NCBI GenBank assembly: GCA_003864495.1
Contig: ML133365.1
Coordinates: 1,929,856 to 1,993,855, forward strand
Source of the DNA: Nemopilema nomurai
Taxonomy: Eukaryota; Cnidaria; Scyphozoa; Rhizostomeae; Rhizostomatidae
Reading direction: 5' to 3'
Length of the DNA stretch: 64,000 bases
Part shown: piece by piece, positions 11,530 through 21,357 of the stretch
Layout of the letters: each line of letters opens with the position of its first letter
How positions within the stretch are numbered: the stretch's first letter is position 1
Translations under genes and position numbers: made by a program
Notes under the pieces: model-generated
What the model saw: only the letters and a program-made list of their open reading frames with translations
Database searches by the model: none
What the model was told of the DNA's origin: nothing

Positions 11530-13128
11530 GAAATTCAAGCTTTTGCCACCCAAGGAGATTCGAGGCAGTTCTACCAAGCCCTTAAAACTGTCTATGGTCC
11601 GCAAAGCTCATAATCATCTCCTCTTCTCACTGCAGACGGTACCTCAGTACTCACAAACAGCAACGACATTCTAGAGAGATGGCAAGAGCACTTTTCCCAA
11701 CTGCTTAATCAGACTTCCAACACCAATGAGAATGCGTTGCTCGCAATCAAACAGCACCCAACTCAAGAAGACGCCAACAGTGAAATTACCCTCGAAGAGA
11801 TCTGTAATGCTGTCAACGGGATGGCGCACGGCAAAGCTGCCGGCAAAGACGGTTTTCCGCTGTTATAGCAAAACCAGCTGTTATACATGGTCTTTATCGA
11901 CTTCAGAAAGGCCTTCGATACGGTAAATAGAGACTGCCTGTGGATAATTCTTCAGAGGTACGGTTGCCCACCAAGACTTGCATCAATGATCAAACAGTTC
12001 CATACTTGCATGCAAGCTCAAGTGAACATGAACGGCTCCATTTCTTCAACGTTTCCAGTTGTCCAGGGTGTCAAGCAGGGATGTGTTCTTGCACCTACCC
12101 TGTTCTCGCTGTACCTGACAGCTGTTTTAGAATTATGTCCAACTGCCGACGACAAAGGCATACACATGAAAACCCGCAGCGATGGTGGTCTGTTGAACCT
12201 GAGTAGACTTCGGGCAAGCACCAAAACACGTGAAATTTGTGCCACCGAGCTTCTATAGGCCGATGACTCGGCGTTGGTTGCTCACTGTCCTGATGTTCTT
12301 CAACGTATGCTAGACAAGTTTGCGTCAGCTGCCTTGGTCTTACAATCAACGTCAAGAAAACCGAAGTGATGTACCAGCCACCCTCTTCCCATCCATATTG
12401 CCCACCAAGCATCATGCTTAACGGTGACCGTCTACTTGACATACCCCACTTTACGTACCTTGAAAGCACTGTGTCTAACTCGAACTCCTCTGACAAAGAG
12501 ATCGAGAAAAGGATTAGCTCAGCCGCCGCAGCGTTCGGAAGACTCCAGAGCAAGGTGTGGAAACGGCCCGGTATCCAAACAACAACCAAATGCAAGGTGT
12601 ATAGAGCAGTGGTGCAATCATGTCTCCTATACGGCACAGAAGCCTGCACCCTGTACAAAAGACACATGAAAAAACTGAACACAATTCAACAAAGACACCT
12701 GCGCCAGATCATGCATGTAAAGTGGCAAGACAAGATCCCAAATGTTGAAATCTTAAGGAGGGCTGGCATACCTAGCGTGGAAGCCTCCATCACGAAAGCT
12801 CAACTGCGCTGGGCCGGCCATGTCTGCCAGATGAGCGACTCCCGAAAGCAGTATGGTACGGCGAGCTTACCAACGGAAAAAGGCGAATCGGCAGACCCCG
12901 TCTTCGCTACAAAGATTGTCATAAGCGCAACCTCACAGCCGCCGGAATCAGCATGAAAGATTGGGAAGCCAAAGCTGCTGCGAGGCCGCAATGGCGAAGC
13001 ACCATTGCCAAGGCCGCGACGAAAATCGATGACGACAATCACGCCGCCTACTACAACAAGAAGGGGAAAAAATGACTTAAATTGACCCTCCTCCTACTCT
13101 TCTTCTAGAGTGACCGCCATATATATAT
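11530..13128 (+). mobile_element. 5'-truncated LINE inserted in Ty3 pol (13-bp TSD)
   Basis: Non-LTR retrotransposon fragment in several frames. RT: VFIDFRKAFDTVNRDCLW near 11890 and GVKQGCVLAPTLFSLYL near 12070; then a broken ADDSALVAHC segment near 12260. The C-terminal region, with LLYGTEACTLYKRHMKKL and RWAGHVCQM, runs to about 13070. The 3' end is a short (AT)n tract. The sequence ATACACCTTGTAG flanks it at 11517-11529 and 13129-13141, a textbook target duplication. The endonuclease domain is absent, so the copy is truncated at its 5' end. The clade was not assigned. Confidence 0.9.
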
Positions 13129-13740
13129 ATACACCTTGTAGAGCATCCAATCGATGTGCAGGGACCGTATCCAGTCAGACATTGGCCATATCGTGTTCCA
13201 GAGAAGAAACAACAGCAAATACGAAAGAGCTGGAATTCCTGCGGATCCAGCAAAGGTGAAATCAGTAAGTTGTTTTCCACTACCTCAGAACTCTACTGAT
13301 GTTCGAAGTTTTCTAGGACTTACATCCTATTACAGACAGTTCATTCCAGAGTTTGCCAGCCGTTCAAAGCCACTAGCTGACCTCACGGAGAAAAAATACA
13401 AATTTTTGTGGAATAAAGATACTCAAAAATCATCTGATGACCTCCAACACTGTCTACCATCAGCCCCAATTTTGAGATTCCGAGACTTCAGTTTACGGTT
13501 TAAGCTGTATACAGATGCATGCAATATGGCATTGGAGTAGTTCTCGCCCAAGACACGCCTAATGGTGAAGTGGTATTTGCATACGCCAGTAGATTGCTGA
13601 AGTCCTCTGAAAGGAAATATGGAGTTTTGCAGAAGGAAGCATTGGGTATCATATGTTGGCTAAAACATTTTTACCCTTACCTTCATGGCCAACATTTTTT
13701 AGTTATTACTGATCACAGGCCCCGGAAATAGTTAAAGACA

Positions 13741-15235
13741 ATGACTGCTCCGAATAACCTATTTGCACGATGGATTAGCGAGATTCAAAGTTACGATTTC
13801 AAAGAAGAACACAGGCCAGGCAGACTTCACTCAAATGCAGATACATTGACGAGTTACTCTTTAGCGGAAGAAGACAACCGGGAAGCCGAATCAGTGGAAA
13901 GCCCTGTATCCCTCTGCCCCCTGAAGGAAAAAGATGACGTAATGCTGGTAACAGACTTCAAAACGCTTCAAGAAGATGATACGTACGCTGGGGCACTGAT
14001 GAAACTCTTGAAACAGGGGAAAGCACCTGATGATAAGAAAGTTGCTGCTAAATTGGAAAAGGATAAAGAATCGTTCTTTCTGGGAGATGATAGATGTGTT
14101 TATCGAAGATTCAAGTCAAAACTAGGGAGAACACAGGAACAATTTGTGGTACCAAAATCAATGGCTGGTAAGTTGCTCGTGGACCCTTATGATATACCTA
14201 TTTCAGCATATCCAGGGTTTTACAGGACATATAAGAAGATCCAGCAATCCTATTTTTGGCCTACCACGAAGACTGACATCAATCGTCATGTAAGACATTG
14301 TGAGGAATGCGCCAGATTCGGAGCATTGTCAAAACCTGCTCATAAAACGCCAATGAAATAAATTGTTACCGAAAGGCCACTGCAGATAGACGCAATGGAT
14401 TTTTATGACCACTGCCAATGTCAGAACAAGGAAACACATATGCCTCGTCATGGTGGATCATTTCACACGTTGGCCAATTGCTTACGCTGTAGAAGACATG
14501 GAAGCAGAGAGGGTTGCACGAAAAGTCAGAAGTTTTATACATACCTTTGGATGTGCTGAAGAGCTACTTTCAGACAGAGGAAGTCAATTCACGTCAGAAT
14601 TATTGAAGGCATTATGCAAGCAGTTAGGAGTCAAGAAGACCGACACCTGTGCATTTTGACCCTCCACCAACGGCCTAAAAGAGCGCTTGAACAGGACACT
14701 TTTCAATGCAATACGAATCTATGCCTCTGACAAGCCATCCAATTGGGATTGGTACCTCGATGATGTGACCTTCGCCTATAGGACAAAACCCCACTCTGTC
14801 ACCCACCATACCCCTGCGTTCATGATGTTTGGAAGAGAGTTGAATTCGCCTGCTGACATGAAGCCCCCGACACGTCTTTACACAGACGATTTCCTAAAGA
14901 CAATGCAGAATGAACGCCAGCATGCATATGCAGTCGCCAAAGAGTTGTATCAGATGAGAAACGCCGCGAGAAGAAAAATCATGACAAGCATATCAAGCAA
15001 CTCAATGTCAAACAAGAAGAAAAGGTTTATTGTTAAAGAAAATTTTATTGTTAAAAAAGGGACGTCAACGAAATTCCATCAACCATGGACAGGACCATAT
15101 GAAGTGATAAAAGTGATTGGTAGCAACAATGTAGAACTCGTAATGCCCGGGAAGCAAAGGGATAAAATCAAAAGAGTTAACATTGAACAAGTCAAACCAG
15201 CACGAGAGATTGATGGAAAACCGGATCAAATTTAA
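13741..15235 (+). pseudogene. Ty3 pol, RNase H tail and integrase
   Basis: Integrase would insert the cDNA into chromosomes. 13741-14361 starts with the end of RNase H (HRPGRLHSNADTLTSY) and then carries an H2C2 zinc finger ending RHCEECARFGALSK. 14405-14659 has the catalytic core: LVMVDHFTRWPIAYAV with the first Asp and LLSDRGSQFTSELLK with the second. A stop at about 14657 separates this from 14687-15235 (GLKERLNRTLFN, where the catalytic Glu is expected, then FAYRTKPHSVTHHTPAFMMF and a C-terminal basic domain with FHQPWTGPYEVIKV). Two stops and shifts disable it. Confidence 0.85.
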
Positions 15236-15457
15236 GGGTCCACGACAAATTGCGCGCAAGAATACCGGGACAGAGACTCGTTACAAGGTATTTTGTAAAA
15301 TTTAATGATGGACACACTTAATGGATTGCTGCAGACTTCGTTCCAGACAAACTTCTAGAAGACTTTAATGCGAAGAAATGAACTGGAGTATACGTAAATT
15401 TTTGATAATTAGATAAGATTAATACGGTATTTTACCTTTGGTAATATAACTAATCTT

Positions 15458-15467
15458 AGGAGGGAGG
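15458..15467 (+). other. polypurine tract
   Basis: AGGAGGGAGG immediately before the TG of the 3' LTR, the position expected for priming of plus-strand DNA synthesis. Confidence 0.7.
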
Positions 15468-15469
15468 TG

Positions 15470-15886
15470 TGTCACAATTTCTTAGTATTGTTAGGAATTC
15501 TCCTTGGTTCCTTGTTGCACATCGTTAGCTGTGACACACGTCTCGTGTTAGCAACATCCCCTTTCTTTGTTTTGTTTATAGGTGCGGGATTTTCCCAGGA
15601 CTGTTAGACCGTAATGCCTAGTTTAGTCATCGTTCTTTATTTCGTTTTTCTTGTATCACAGGTATCATTTACCTATGTTTTTGTTTAGTTTAGCGTCATT
15701 AAGCTTGTTTTAGCATACCTATTCAGCCCTTCCCTTCCTTTCCCATGTTTTCACGTCATACTTTTTACGTATTTCATGTTGTTAATGAAACTTACTCATT
15801 ATTTTCTAAATATATATCCTCTTGCTTTAAATATATATACAGCATGTAAAGTTTGAATAAGGTGGATGAGTGGAAGTGGCTCAAAG
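15470..15886 (+). repeat. 3' LTR of the Ty3 element, truncated
   Basis: Matches 10139-10580 closely, lacks about 25 bp around 15540, and ends at GGCTCAAAG where LINE sequence begins. No LTR 3' terminus or target duplication survives. Confidence 0.9.
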
Positions 15887-16771
15887 TCATACCCCTTTTT
15901 AAGTCCCAGCCTAAAACATTGATGGATAGCTATCGACCAATCTCAATATTACCAGCAATTTCAAAGATAATAGATAGGGTAACATAAGACAAACTATCAG
16001 GCTACTTGGAAAGTAATGATCTCATAACATCATCACAGTCTGGTTTCAGAAGAAGGTACAATACAGAGCTCGCAGTAGCACTTTTCACAGATAGGATTCG
16101 TCTTGCCATGGATCAAGGAAAATTGACAGGAGCCGTTTTGAAAGATCTGCAGAAAGCATTTGACACAGTAGATTACTCGATGCTTCTGTCGAAGATACCT
16201 TTCTATGGTATAACACGAAATGAGCTAATAAGGATTGAATGCTATCTTTTCAGACGCTCTCAATATGTCCATTATGATAATGGAAAAATCAGAACTCCAA
16301 CTGGTAAAATTTGGAGCACCTCAGGGATCGATTCTTGGTCCAATCCTGTTTTTAATTCAAATAAGTGATCCTATAAAGAAGGTTGATGGTTGTAGTGTTC
16401 AGATGTATGCTGATGACACTGTGATATGCACAACTCATCGAGATATTAAGGTAATTGGAAACACCCTTTCAGCAAATATAACTGTCCTTAAAGATTGGCT
16501 TTACAAAATAGATTAATAGTTAACCCTAAGAAAGGAAAGACAGAAATTATGGTATTAGGGACTGCCAAGCGACTTTGCTCCCATGGTGATTTGAAAGTAC
16601 CGGTGCAAGGTAACCTGATAAACTTTACATCTATAAATATATATAAATACCTTGGAATGCACCAAGTATAAATATCTTGGAATGCACCAAGACACTTCGC
16701 TGAGCATGAGTGACCATTTGGTGCTTAAAAAGGCTACGGCTCGAATCCAGCTACTAGCAAGAATGAGAAAA
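15887..16771 (+). pseudogene. LINE reverse transcriptase fragment
   Basis: Starts abruptly at the broken LTR. It carries DSYRPISILPAISKIIDR near 15925, then SGFRRRYNTELAVALFTDR and GAVLKDLQKAFDTVDYSMLL in the frame 16006-16368, and then, in the next frame, GAPQGSILGPILFLI and the active-site motif MYADDTVICT near 16405. It continues through VNPKKGKTEIMVLGT to YLGMHQDTSLSMSDHLVLKK and ends near 16771. A stop at about 15985, a frameshift around 16290 and a 25-bp duplication at 16642-16691 disable it. The motifs resemble CR1/jockey-group LINEs. Confidence 0.8.
16642..16691 (+). repeat. 25-bp tandem duplication in LINE RT
   Basis: TATAAATACCTTGGAATGCA plus 5 bp at 16642-16666 is repeated at 16667-16691 with one difference. 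It duplicates the YKYLGMHQ codons and shifts the frame. Confidence 0.9.
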
Positions 16772-17235
16772 TCATATTCTTTACCTGTAGTGCTAGGCTT
16801 AAAAGTATCACTATTAGACATGACTTTACACACTTGACATCTGTACTTCTTACAACACGAACTTCCCCTGTTATTGTTCTCCTTCCCCCTTCCACCAGTA
16901 AGCCTAGCCCTAACCAAAATACCCTTAAGATTCTTACACTTCCTAAAAGCAAAAACTGGTGGCACAGGAAACACCCCCTTGTGTTCTTCTGAACCAGTAA
17001 GCAAGGCATGGTGTTTCCCGGCAATGTTCCCCAAACCATTAAGTGCCGGAAGGGATGTAGTCACGAGTGGAACCCTCTCAGCCTTTCCTTTGTTGGTTTT
17101 CCTATTTCCTGCATTTCCCAGAAGAGTCTCCCTATCCAACCCGCATACCCTATCTATTTGTTCATTAACAAGAGACTCTCTTTACCCCCTATCCTTAAGC
17201 CATCCAGTGAGTTCCTACGATACTTAAGAGCCTGA
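16772..17235 (-). pseudogene. Penelope-like element C-terminal fragment
   Basis: The minus-strand frame ending at 16555 has, in its upstream part (17139 to about 16772), the segment that follows the RT core in Penelope-like elements: ERVPLVTTSLPALNGLG, then KGVFPVPPVFAFRKCKNLKG and LVRARL. It continues to a cysteine patch, CCKKYRCQVCKV, and TFKPSTTGKEY, which precede the GIY-YIG endonuclease in that class. The frame then runs into the antisense of the LINE fragment, so the endonuclease itself is missing. The class assignment is from recalled motifs. Confidence 0.6.
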
Positions 17236-17426
17236 CTATAGGGGGTCACCTTCTTTGTATGCAAAGGGTAACAAGACTTCTTATGTAAGAACTGATGGGT
17301 ATCAGTTGGAATTTTTCAGACATTTTTCTGAGGAAGTACAACACGGGTTTCTTAATTACAAAAGTGTTAAGGTATCTCAATCGAACTTCAACTTCCCCTT
17401 CAGGTAAGTATCGTTCAATTTTCAAA
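17236..17426. other. DIRS outer flank, no gene
   Basis: Short stretch between the Penelope-like fragment and the DIRS inverted repeat. It may include outer parts of the DIRS terminus. Confidence 0.3.
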
Positions 17427-17467
17427 TTCTACTTCGTGATTGGTCCACGTAGCATAGAAGTCAAATG
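17427..17467. repeat. DIRS terminal inverted repeat, left
   Basis: Reads TTCTACTTCGTGATTGGTCC at its start. The reverse complement of the 41 bp occurs at 23730-23770 with a single mismatch. Confidence 0.9.
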
Positions 17468-17574
17468 AAATTTTAAAGCCAGTGGACATGAGTAAAGACA
17501 ACCCAATCATAGATTGATAAATTAATCAAGAAAATATTCTTATCGCGCAACATATAATGTATAGCTAAACAGTC

Positions 17575-18245
17575 AAAATAGGTCTGTTATAGAGCTTGTA
17601 AAATGTCTTTGCATTAGTCCAATGTGCTGTATTCAAATGTCTTCAATAGGTACATTTGCTTGCTTTGCTGCTGATGCTGATGCAGCCCTAAAGCTGTGAG
17701 CTTTAAATGTTGTTGTATCAATACCGCATAATTCAAGTGTGGTTTTAAGCCATATACTTATTATCTTGACGCTCACATGCTTATGAGGTTTAACAAAACT
17801 AATAAATAACTTGGTACACTCTCCACGAAGCACTTCTGTTCATTTAATGTATTTCCTTATGCATGAAATAACACACAATGAATCATCATTGGAATATGCT
17901 TTGAATGTAATACTTCGAAGATGTTCAATTTTGAAGTTTTTAACAGTGTTTGGATTATAAAAGTACATTGATCTGATCCCATGATAAGATTTTCTCCAAT
18001 TTCCAATGCTTGCAACGTTTGAGATCTCTGCATAGAGATCAATGCCATAAGTGATAATGTTTTAGTGTAAGTTGCTTAAGACTAAGTTGCTTTAATGGAT
18101 AACATTTTCTCATGGGTTAAGAAACATAGATATGTCCCACGTTTTCTTCATATCTGGGCAGACTTGGTCTAACACAAACCCTTCATGAACCTTGACACCA
18201 TGCTGTTCCAAAGGGTGATCCTTCACCACAGGCAATCAATGCAGA
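17575..18245 (-). pseudogene. DIRS tyrosine recombinase
   Basis: Integrates the circular DIRS cDNA. Reading down the minus strand: CPDMKKTWDISMFLNP near 18150, then ISMQRSQTLQALEIGENL (18048-17857 frame), then FISFVKPHKHVSVK and TFKAHSFRAASASAAKQA in the 17833-17633 frame. The latter holds the H-x-x-R half of the active site. After a one-base shift an AHWTNAKTFYKLY segment follows near 17590, with the His/Trp and the nucleophilic Tyr. Several stops and shifts make it inactive. It is separated from its RT by the RTE LINE. Confidence 0.8.
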
Positions 18246-18313
18246 CAATGCTGACGTCACTGTATTAATAGAACTATAAGAGTGCCCCAAAGAGAACAAC
18301 TCACCAATAAAGT

Positions 18314-19621
18314 TCAAGACACACTCTCGGAGAGAAGCACCAACCTGGTCCTTGATGTTATCTGTCCATCAGTGTTTCGGTCTACCTCTACTTTTTTGGC
18401 CCCCTCAACAAAACCCAGCATTACGGTTTTTTCCAGCGAGGAAGAGTCTCGGCGTGCTATGTGGCCGAAGTACCGTAGTTGTGCTTTTTGAATATTTCTC
18501 AGCAGGGTTTTCGAGTGCCCCACTCTCTCCGATACCTCAATGTTTGTAACACAGTCGCTCCATGATATTCCAAACAAGCGTCTGTAAGCCCACATTTCGA
18601 AAGCATCGATCCTGTTCCTTTCGCGTTGTCGTAATATCCATGTTTCGCAGCCGTGGGGTGGTGATTGAGAACATGAGTGATCGCAATATTCGGAGTTTCA
18701 TGTTGCGTGTTATGCTGTTATCTCGCCATATTGCCTGCAGCTTTCCAACAGCCGAGCGACCAATTCCGATTCTGTGGTCGATTTCTTTCCTGGACTCTCT
18801 TGCTGTTATGTACGATCCAAGAAAGTTTAAGTCTTGAACTCGTTCGACTTCTGTACCATCCACAGTCACGGTGTCTTGTGTCTGGTCACCGATCGCCATC
18901 AGCTTGGTCTTGTCTTTGTTGAGATATAGTCCCACTTTTTCGCTTTCATCCTTGATCTTTTCCACTAGTCTTTGCATGAGGCCGCTAGCAGTTTCTAAAA
19001 GTGTGGTATCGTCTGCGTATCTCAGTTTGTGTATTCGGTTACCGCCAACAGCGAAACCACAGTCCTCTTCTTGTGCGACCTGTCTCATAATGTATTCGCC
19101 GTAGATGTTGAAAAGCAGCGGTGAAAGAATACAACCTTGACGTACGCCTTTACCTAGGTTGAAAAGTCTGTGATGCTGTTGTCGGTTTTAACAGCTGCAC
19201 CTTGTGATGAATATAAATTCTTGATAAGATTTATGATATGTAATGGAAATCCCATCTTCTCTAAAATGTTCCAGAGCATGTTGTGATCCACGCAATCGAA
19301 GGCCTTACTGTAGTCAATGAAGACCATGAAAATACGTTGGTTCTTTTTGATGGCCTTTTCAATAATCCAGCGCATGTTGGCGATTTGGTCACGTGTACCA
19401 CGACTTTTTCTGAAACCTGCCTGTGTTGGTGGGAGTTCACGATTGAGGTGGTTTTCCAAACGTGCTGCAATTATATAAAGAAGAATTTTGCTCGCGTGTG
19501 AAATCAAGGAGATGGTACGGTTATTTTTGCATTCCCTTGTGTCACCTTTTTTCGGTAAGGTAATCAGCAGTGATTTGGTCCAGTCATCTGGCCATTCTTT
19601 GGGCTCCAAATCCGATTGCAC
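18314..19621 (-). pseudogene. RTE LINE reverse transcriptase
   Basis: Frame 19621-19154 holds the fingers and first palm: SLLITLPKKGDTRECKNNRT, QAGFRKSRGTRDQIANMRWI and IFMVFIDYSKAFDCVDHNML (first catalytic Asp). A frameshift near 19155 leads into 19088 to 18537, with KLRYADDTTLLETAS (catalytic YADD) and LNFLGSYITARESRKEIDHR. Frame 18595-18314 completes the C-terminal region (AYRRLFGISWSDCVTN, LRYFGHIARRD). Two frame breaks make it non-functional, but the order matches the RTE architecture and joins the endonuclease ORF upstream. Confidence 0.85.
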
Positions 19622-19830
19622 AATTTGAGAAAGATCTTCTCTCCACTTACACCAGTTGCTTTCAGCAATTCTGCCGGTATGTCATCTATGCCTGGACTCT
19701 TATGTTTCTTCATTTTTTTCAAAGCTGCAGAAACCTCTGATAGCAGAATTTCTGGTTCATCTACGTATGTACTCGATATTGGTGGGACATTGCTAATCCG
19801 GTCATCTTTTTCATACAGGCTTTCGCAATA

Positions 19831-21069
19831 TTATTTCCATCTTGCTTTTATTTGAGAAGATTCAGTGAGGACGTTGCCATTGACATCTTTTATGACAGAT
19901 AGACACGTCGCAGGTTTGGTAGTGATTTCCTTGATGAGCTTGTGCATAGTGCGCGTGTTGTGGCACTGTCTGTTGGTTTCTATCTCCTTGCATTTCTCAT
20001 TGAGGTAGTTGTTCTTATCCTGTCGGGTAGATCTGCGAATATCTCTTGTGAGGTCATTGATGCGTCTATGATTAGTCGAGTGGTCTTGACTTTTCGGTTC
20101 ACGACATTTAACAACTTGATCAATGGTTGCAGATGAAAGCATTTTGTTGATCTTCTTCGAGTTCGGTTTCCTGAGTGTTTCCTTTGCTGAGCATAAGATT
20201 GCGTATTTCGTTTTTTCCCATATTTCATTACTGCTTCCGAGTTCCTCGTCCAGTTCAAGGAGCACATCAAATCGATTACTGACCGAAACTGTGTAGACGT
20301 CTGTTAGACTGGAGAGATCATAACGGAGAGTGGTTGGTTTTCTCTTAGATGTTTTGAGCTTTGTTTTAAACTTTGCCATGAGAAGCTGGTGGTCAGTTCC
20401 ACAGTCAGCGCCAGGCAGCGTTTTACACGATTTGCAGCTGGACATCCATCTTCTTGGTATGATGATGTAGTCGATTTGGTTGCGAGTGCGTCCATCTGGT
20501 GATATCCACGTCTCGTCTGCGTTGCTAGTCGGAGCATAAACTTGTATGAATGTAATATTCATCATTTTCCCGGTGATTTGAAGTGTCATGATACGATCGC
20601 TAATGGAGTTGTACCCGAGAACTGATGATACCATTTTTTTCCTGCAGATGATGGCCACTCCGTTCCGTTTTGCAGTATCGTTTCCAGAGAAGTAAATCTT
20701 ATAGTCGTCTTGTAATGCCATATATTCGCGTTCTTTCCATCGAAGTTTCGAAATTCCAACCAGATCCAGTGCATAACGCTGCATTTCATTTACTACCATT
20801 TCGAGCTTGCCTTCATACATAAAACGAACATTCCATGTACCAAATTTTCTGACTGTTTTGATAAAGTCAGCGCGTGCCCTTCCGCCACCAGCAACATAAG
20901 CAACTACCCATCCGTGAGGCTTTAAGGTAACCGCATCATAGTGCACAGTTGTGCGGCCAGGGTTCATGAGGCACGTGTTGGCTTCTTCTCGGGTAACATT
21001 AATCCACATCCTCGGGCCCCAAGGTTTACCTTTGGATGCCATCTCTTGTATCTTGTGATGTAATTCCAT
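19831..21069 (-). CDS. RTE LINE endonuclease domain ORF
   Basis: A 412-codon open frame. Residues of about 75-200 form an endonuclease/exonuclease/phosphatase-fold domain: FGTWNVRFMYEGKLEMVV, LDLVGISKLRWKE, YKIYFSGNDTAKRNGVAI and ITFIQVYAPTSNADE, as in the target-nicking endonuclease of RTE-type elements. After that the frame jumps to WISPDGRTRNQIDYIIIPRR, skipping the middle of the domain (the GDFNAKVG-type segment is missing), so an internal in-frame deletion is likely. The rest is the linker to RT, ending ESSQIKARWK. Confidence 0.8.
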   Translation of the reverse strand: MELHHKIQEMASKGKPWGPRMWINVTREEANTCLMNPGRTTVHYDAVTLKPHGWVVAYVAGGGRARADFIKTVRKFGTWNVRFMYEGKLEMVVNEMQRYALDLVGISKLRWKEREYMALQDDYKIYFSGNDTAKRNGVAIICRKKMVSSVLGYNSISDRIMTLQITGKMMNITFIQVYAPTSNADETWISPDGRTRNQIDYIIIPRRWMSSCKSCKTLPGADCGTDHQLLMAKFKTKLKTSKRKPTTLRYDLSSLTDVYTVSVSNRFDVLLELDEELGSSNEIWEKTKYAILCSAKETLRKPNSKKINKMLSSATIDQVVKCREPKSQDHSTNHRRINDLTRDIRRSTRQDKNNYLNEKCKEIETNRQCHNTRTMHKLIKEITTKPATCLSVIKDVNGNVLTESSQIKARWK

Positions 21070-21357
21070 TGTTGTGTTTCATGGGGAGAATACCTGAAGT
21101 GGCATACCCGTTACCTTCCCCAGGCGCAGTTGCTTTGCCGAGTCACTTGTATGTTAACGCTCGCCTCCACTTGATTTGAAGAAACGCAGTGACTGCCGGG
21201 TTGGCTAACCAAAGCGCTTCTTTTCCTCATCCATGTATGCTGCTGCCCATACACTTCACCGTAACCCTGGCAGGGAGGCTTAGGGGTTGTTGTCACTTGC
21301 CCAAGCTGACACCCCGAGGCTAGCGGAATGATGGGTCGCCTTACACACCCAATTTGT

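Larger units (their letters stand above)
11397..13731 (+). pseudogene. Ty3 pol, N-terminal part to RNase H, split and deleted
   Basis: 11397-11529 is the linker before RT (IEDLNIRHLSRKQQSDLP), which in relatives is followed by the RT domain. The frame is broken at 11530 by the LINE and resumes in phase at 13142 (HPIDVQGPYPV). Almost at once it jumps to the region after the RT palm: FLGLTSYYRQFIPEFA at 13310-13355. RNase H starts with LYTDACN near 13505; after an in-frame stop it continues from 13519 (ASRLLKSSERKYGVLQKEAL, then FLVITDHRP). No YVDD-type RT active site remains, so reverse transcription from this copy is impossible. Confidence 0.8.
10139..15886 (+). mobile_element. Ty3/gypsy LTR retrotransposon, defective, with nested LINE
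   Basis: Two direct copies of one long repeat (10139-10580 and about 15470-15886) flank gag, then protease-linker, RNase H and integrase sequence in Ty3 order on the plus strand. A purine tract, AGGAGGGAGG, ends right at the 3' LTR. A 1.6-kb LINE (11530-13128) is inserted in pol with a 13-bp duplication. The catalytic core of RT is missing: the frame passes from the segment before RT to the segment after it near 13220-13245. The 3' LTR lacks about 25 bp present in the 5' copy and stops abruptly where a LINE fragment begins. Confidence 0.9.
18260..21356 (-). mobile_element. RTE-type LINE inserted in the DIRS element
   Basis: A nearly full-length non-LTR element: an apurinic-type endonuclease frame (21069-19831), then RT (19621-19154 and 19088 to about 18314). 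It lies between the DIRS RNase H end (21358) and the DIRS recombinase start (about 18245). The endpoints are set by where DIRS sequence stops and resumes; no target duplication was resolved. Confidence 0.8.

Noticed and set aside
12095..12682. 195-codon minus-strand frame across the LINE RT
   Set aside because: Antisense shadow of the plus-strand LINE RT and C-terminal region, which carry the recognisable motifs.
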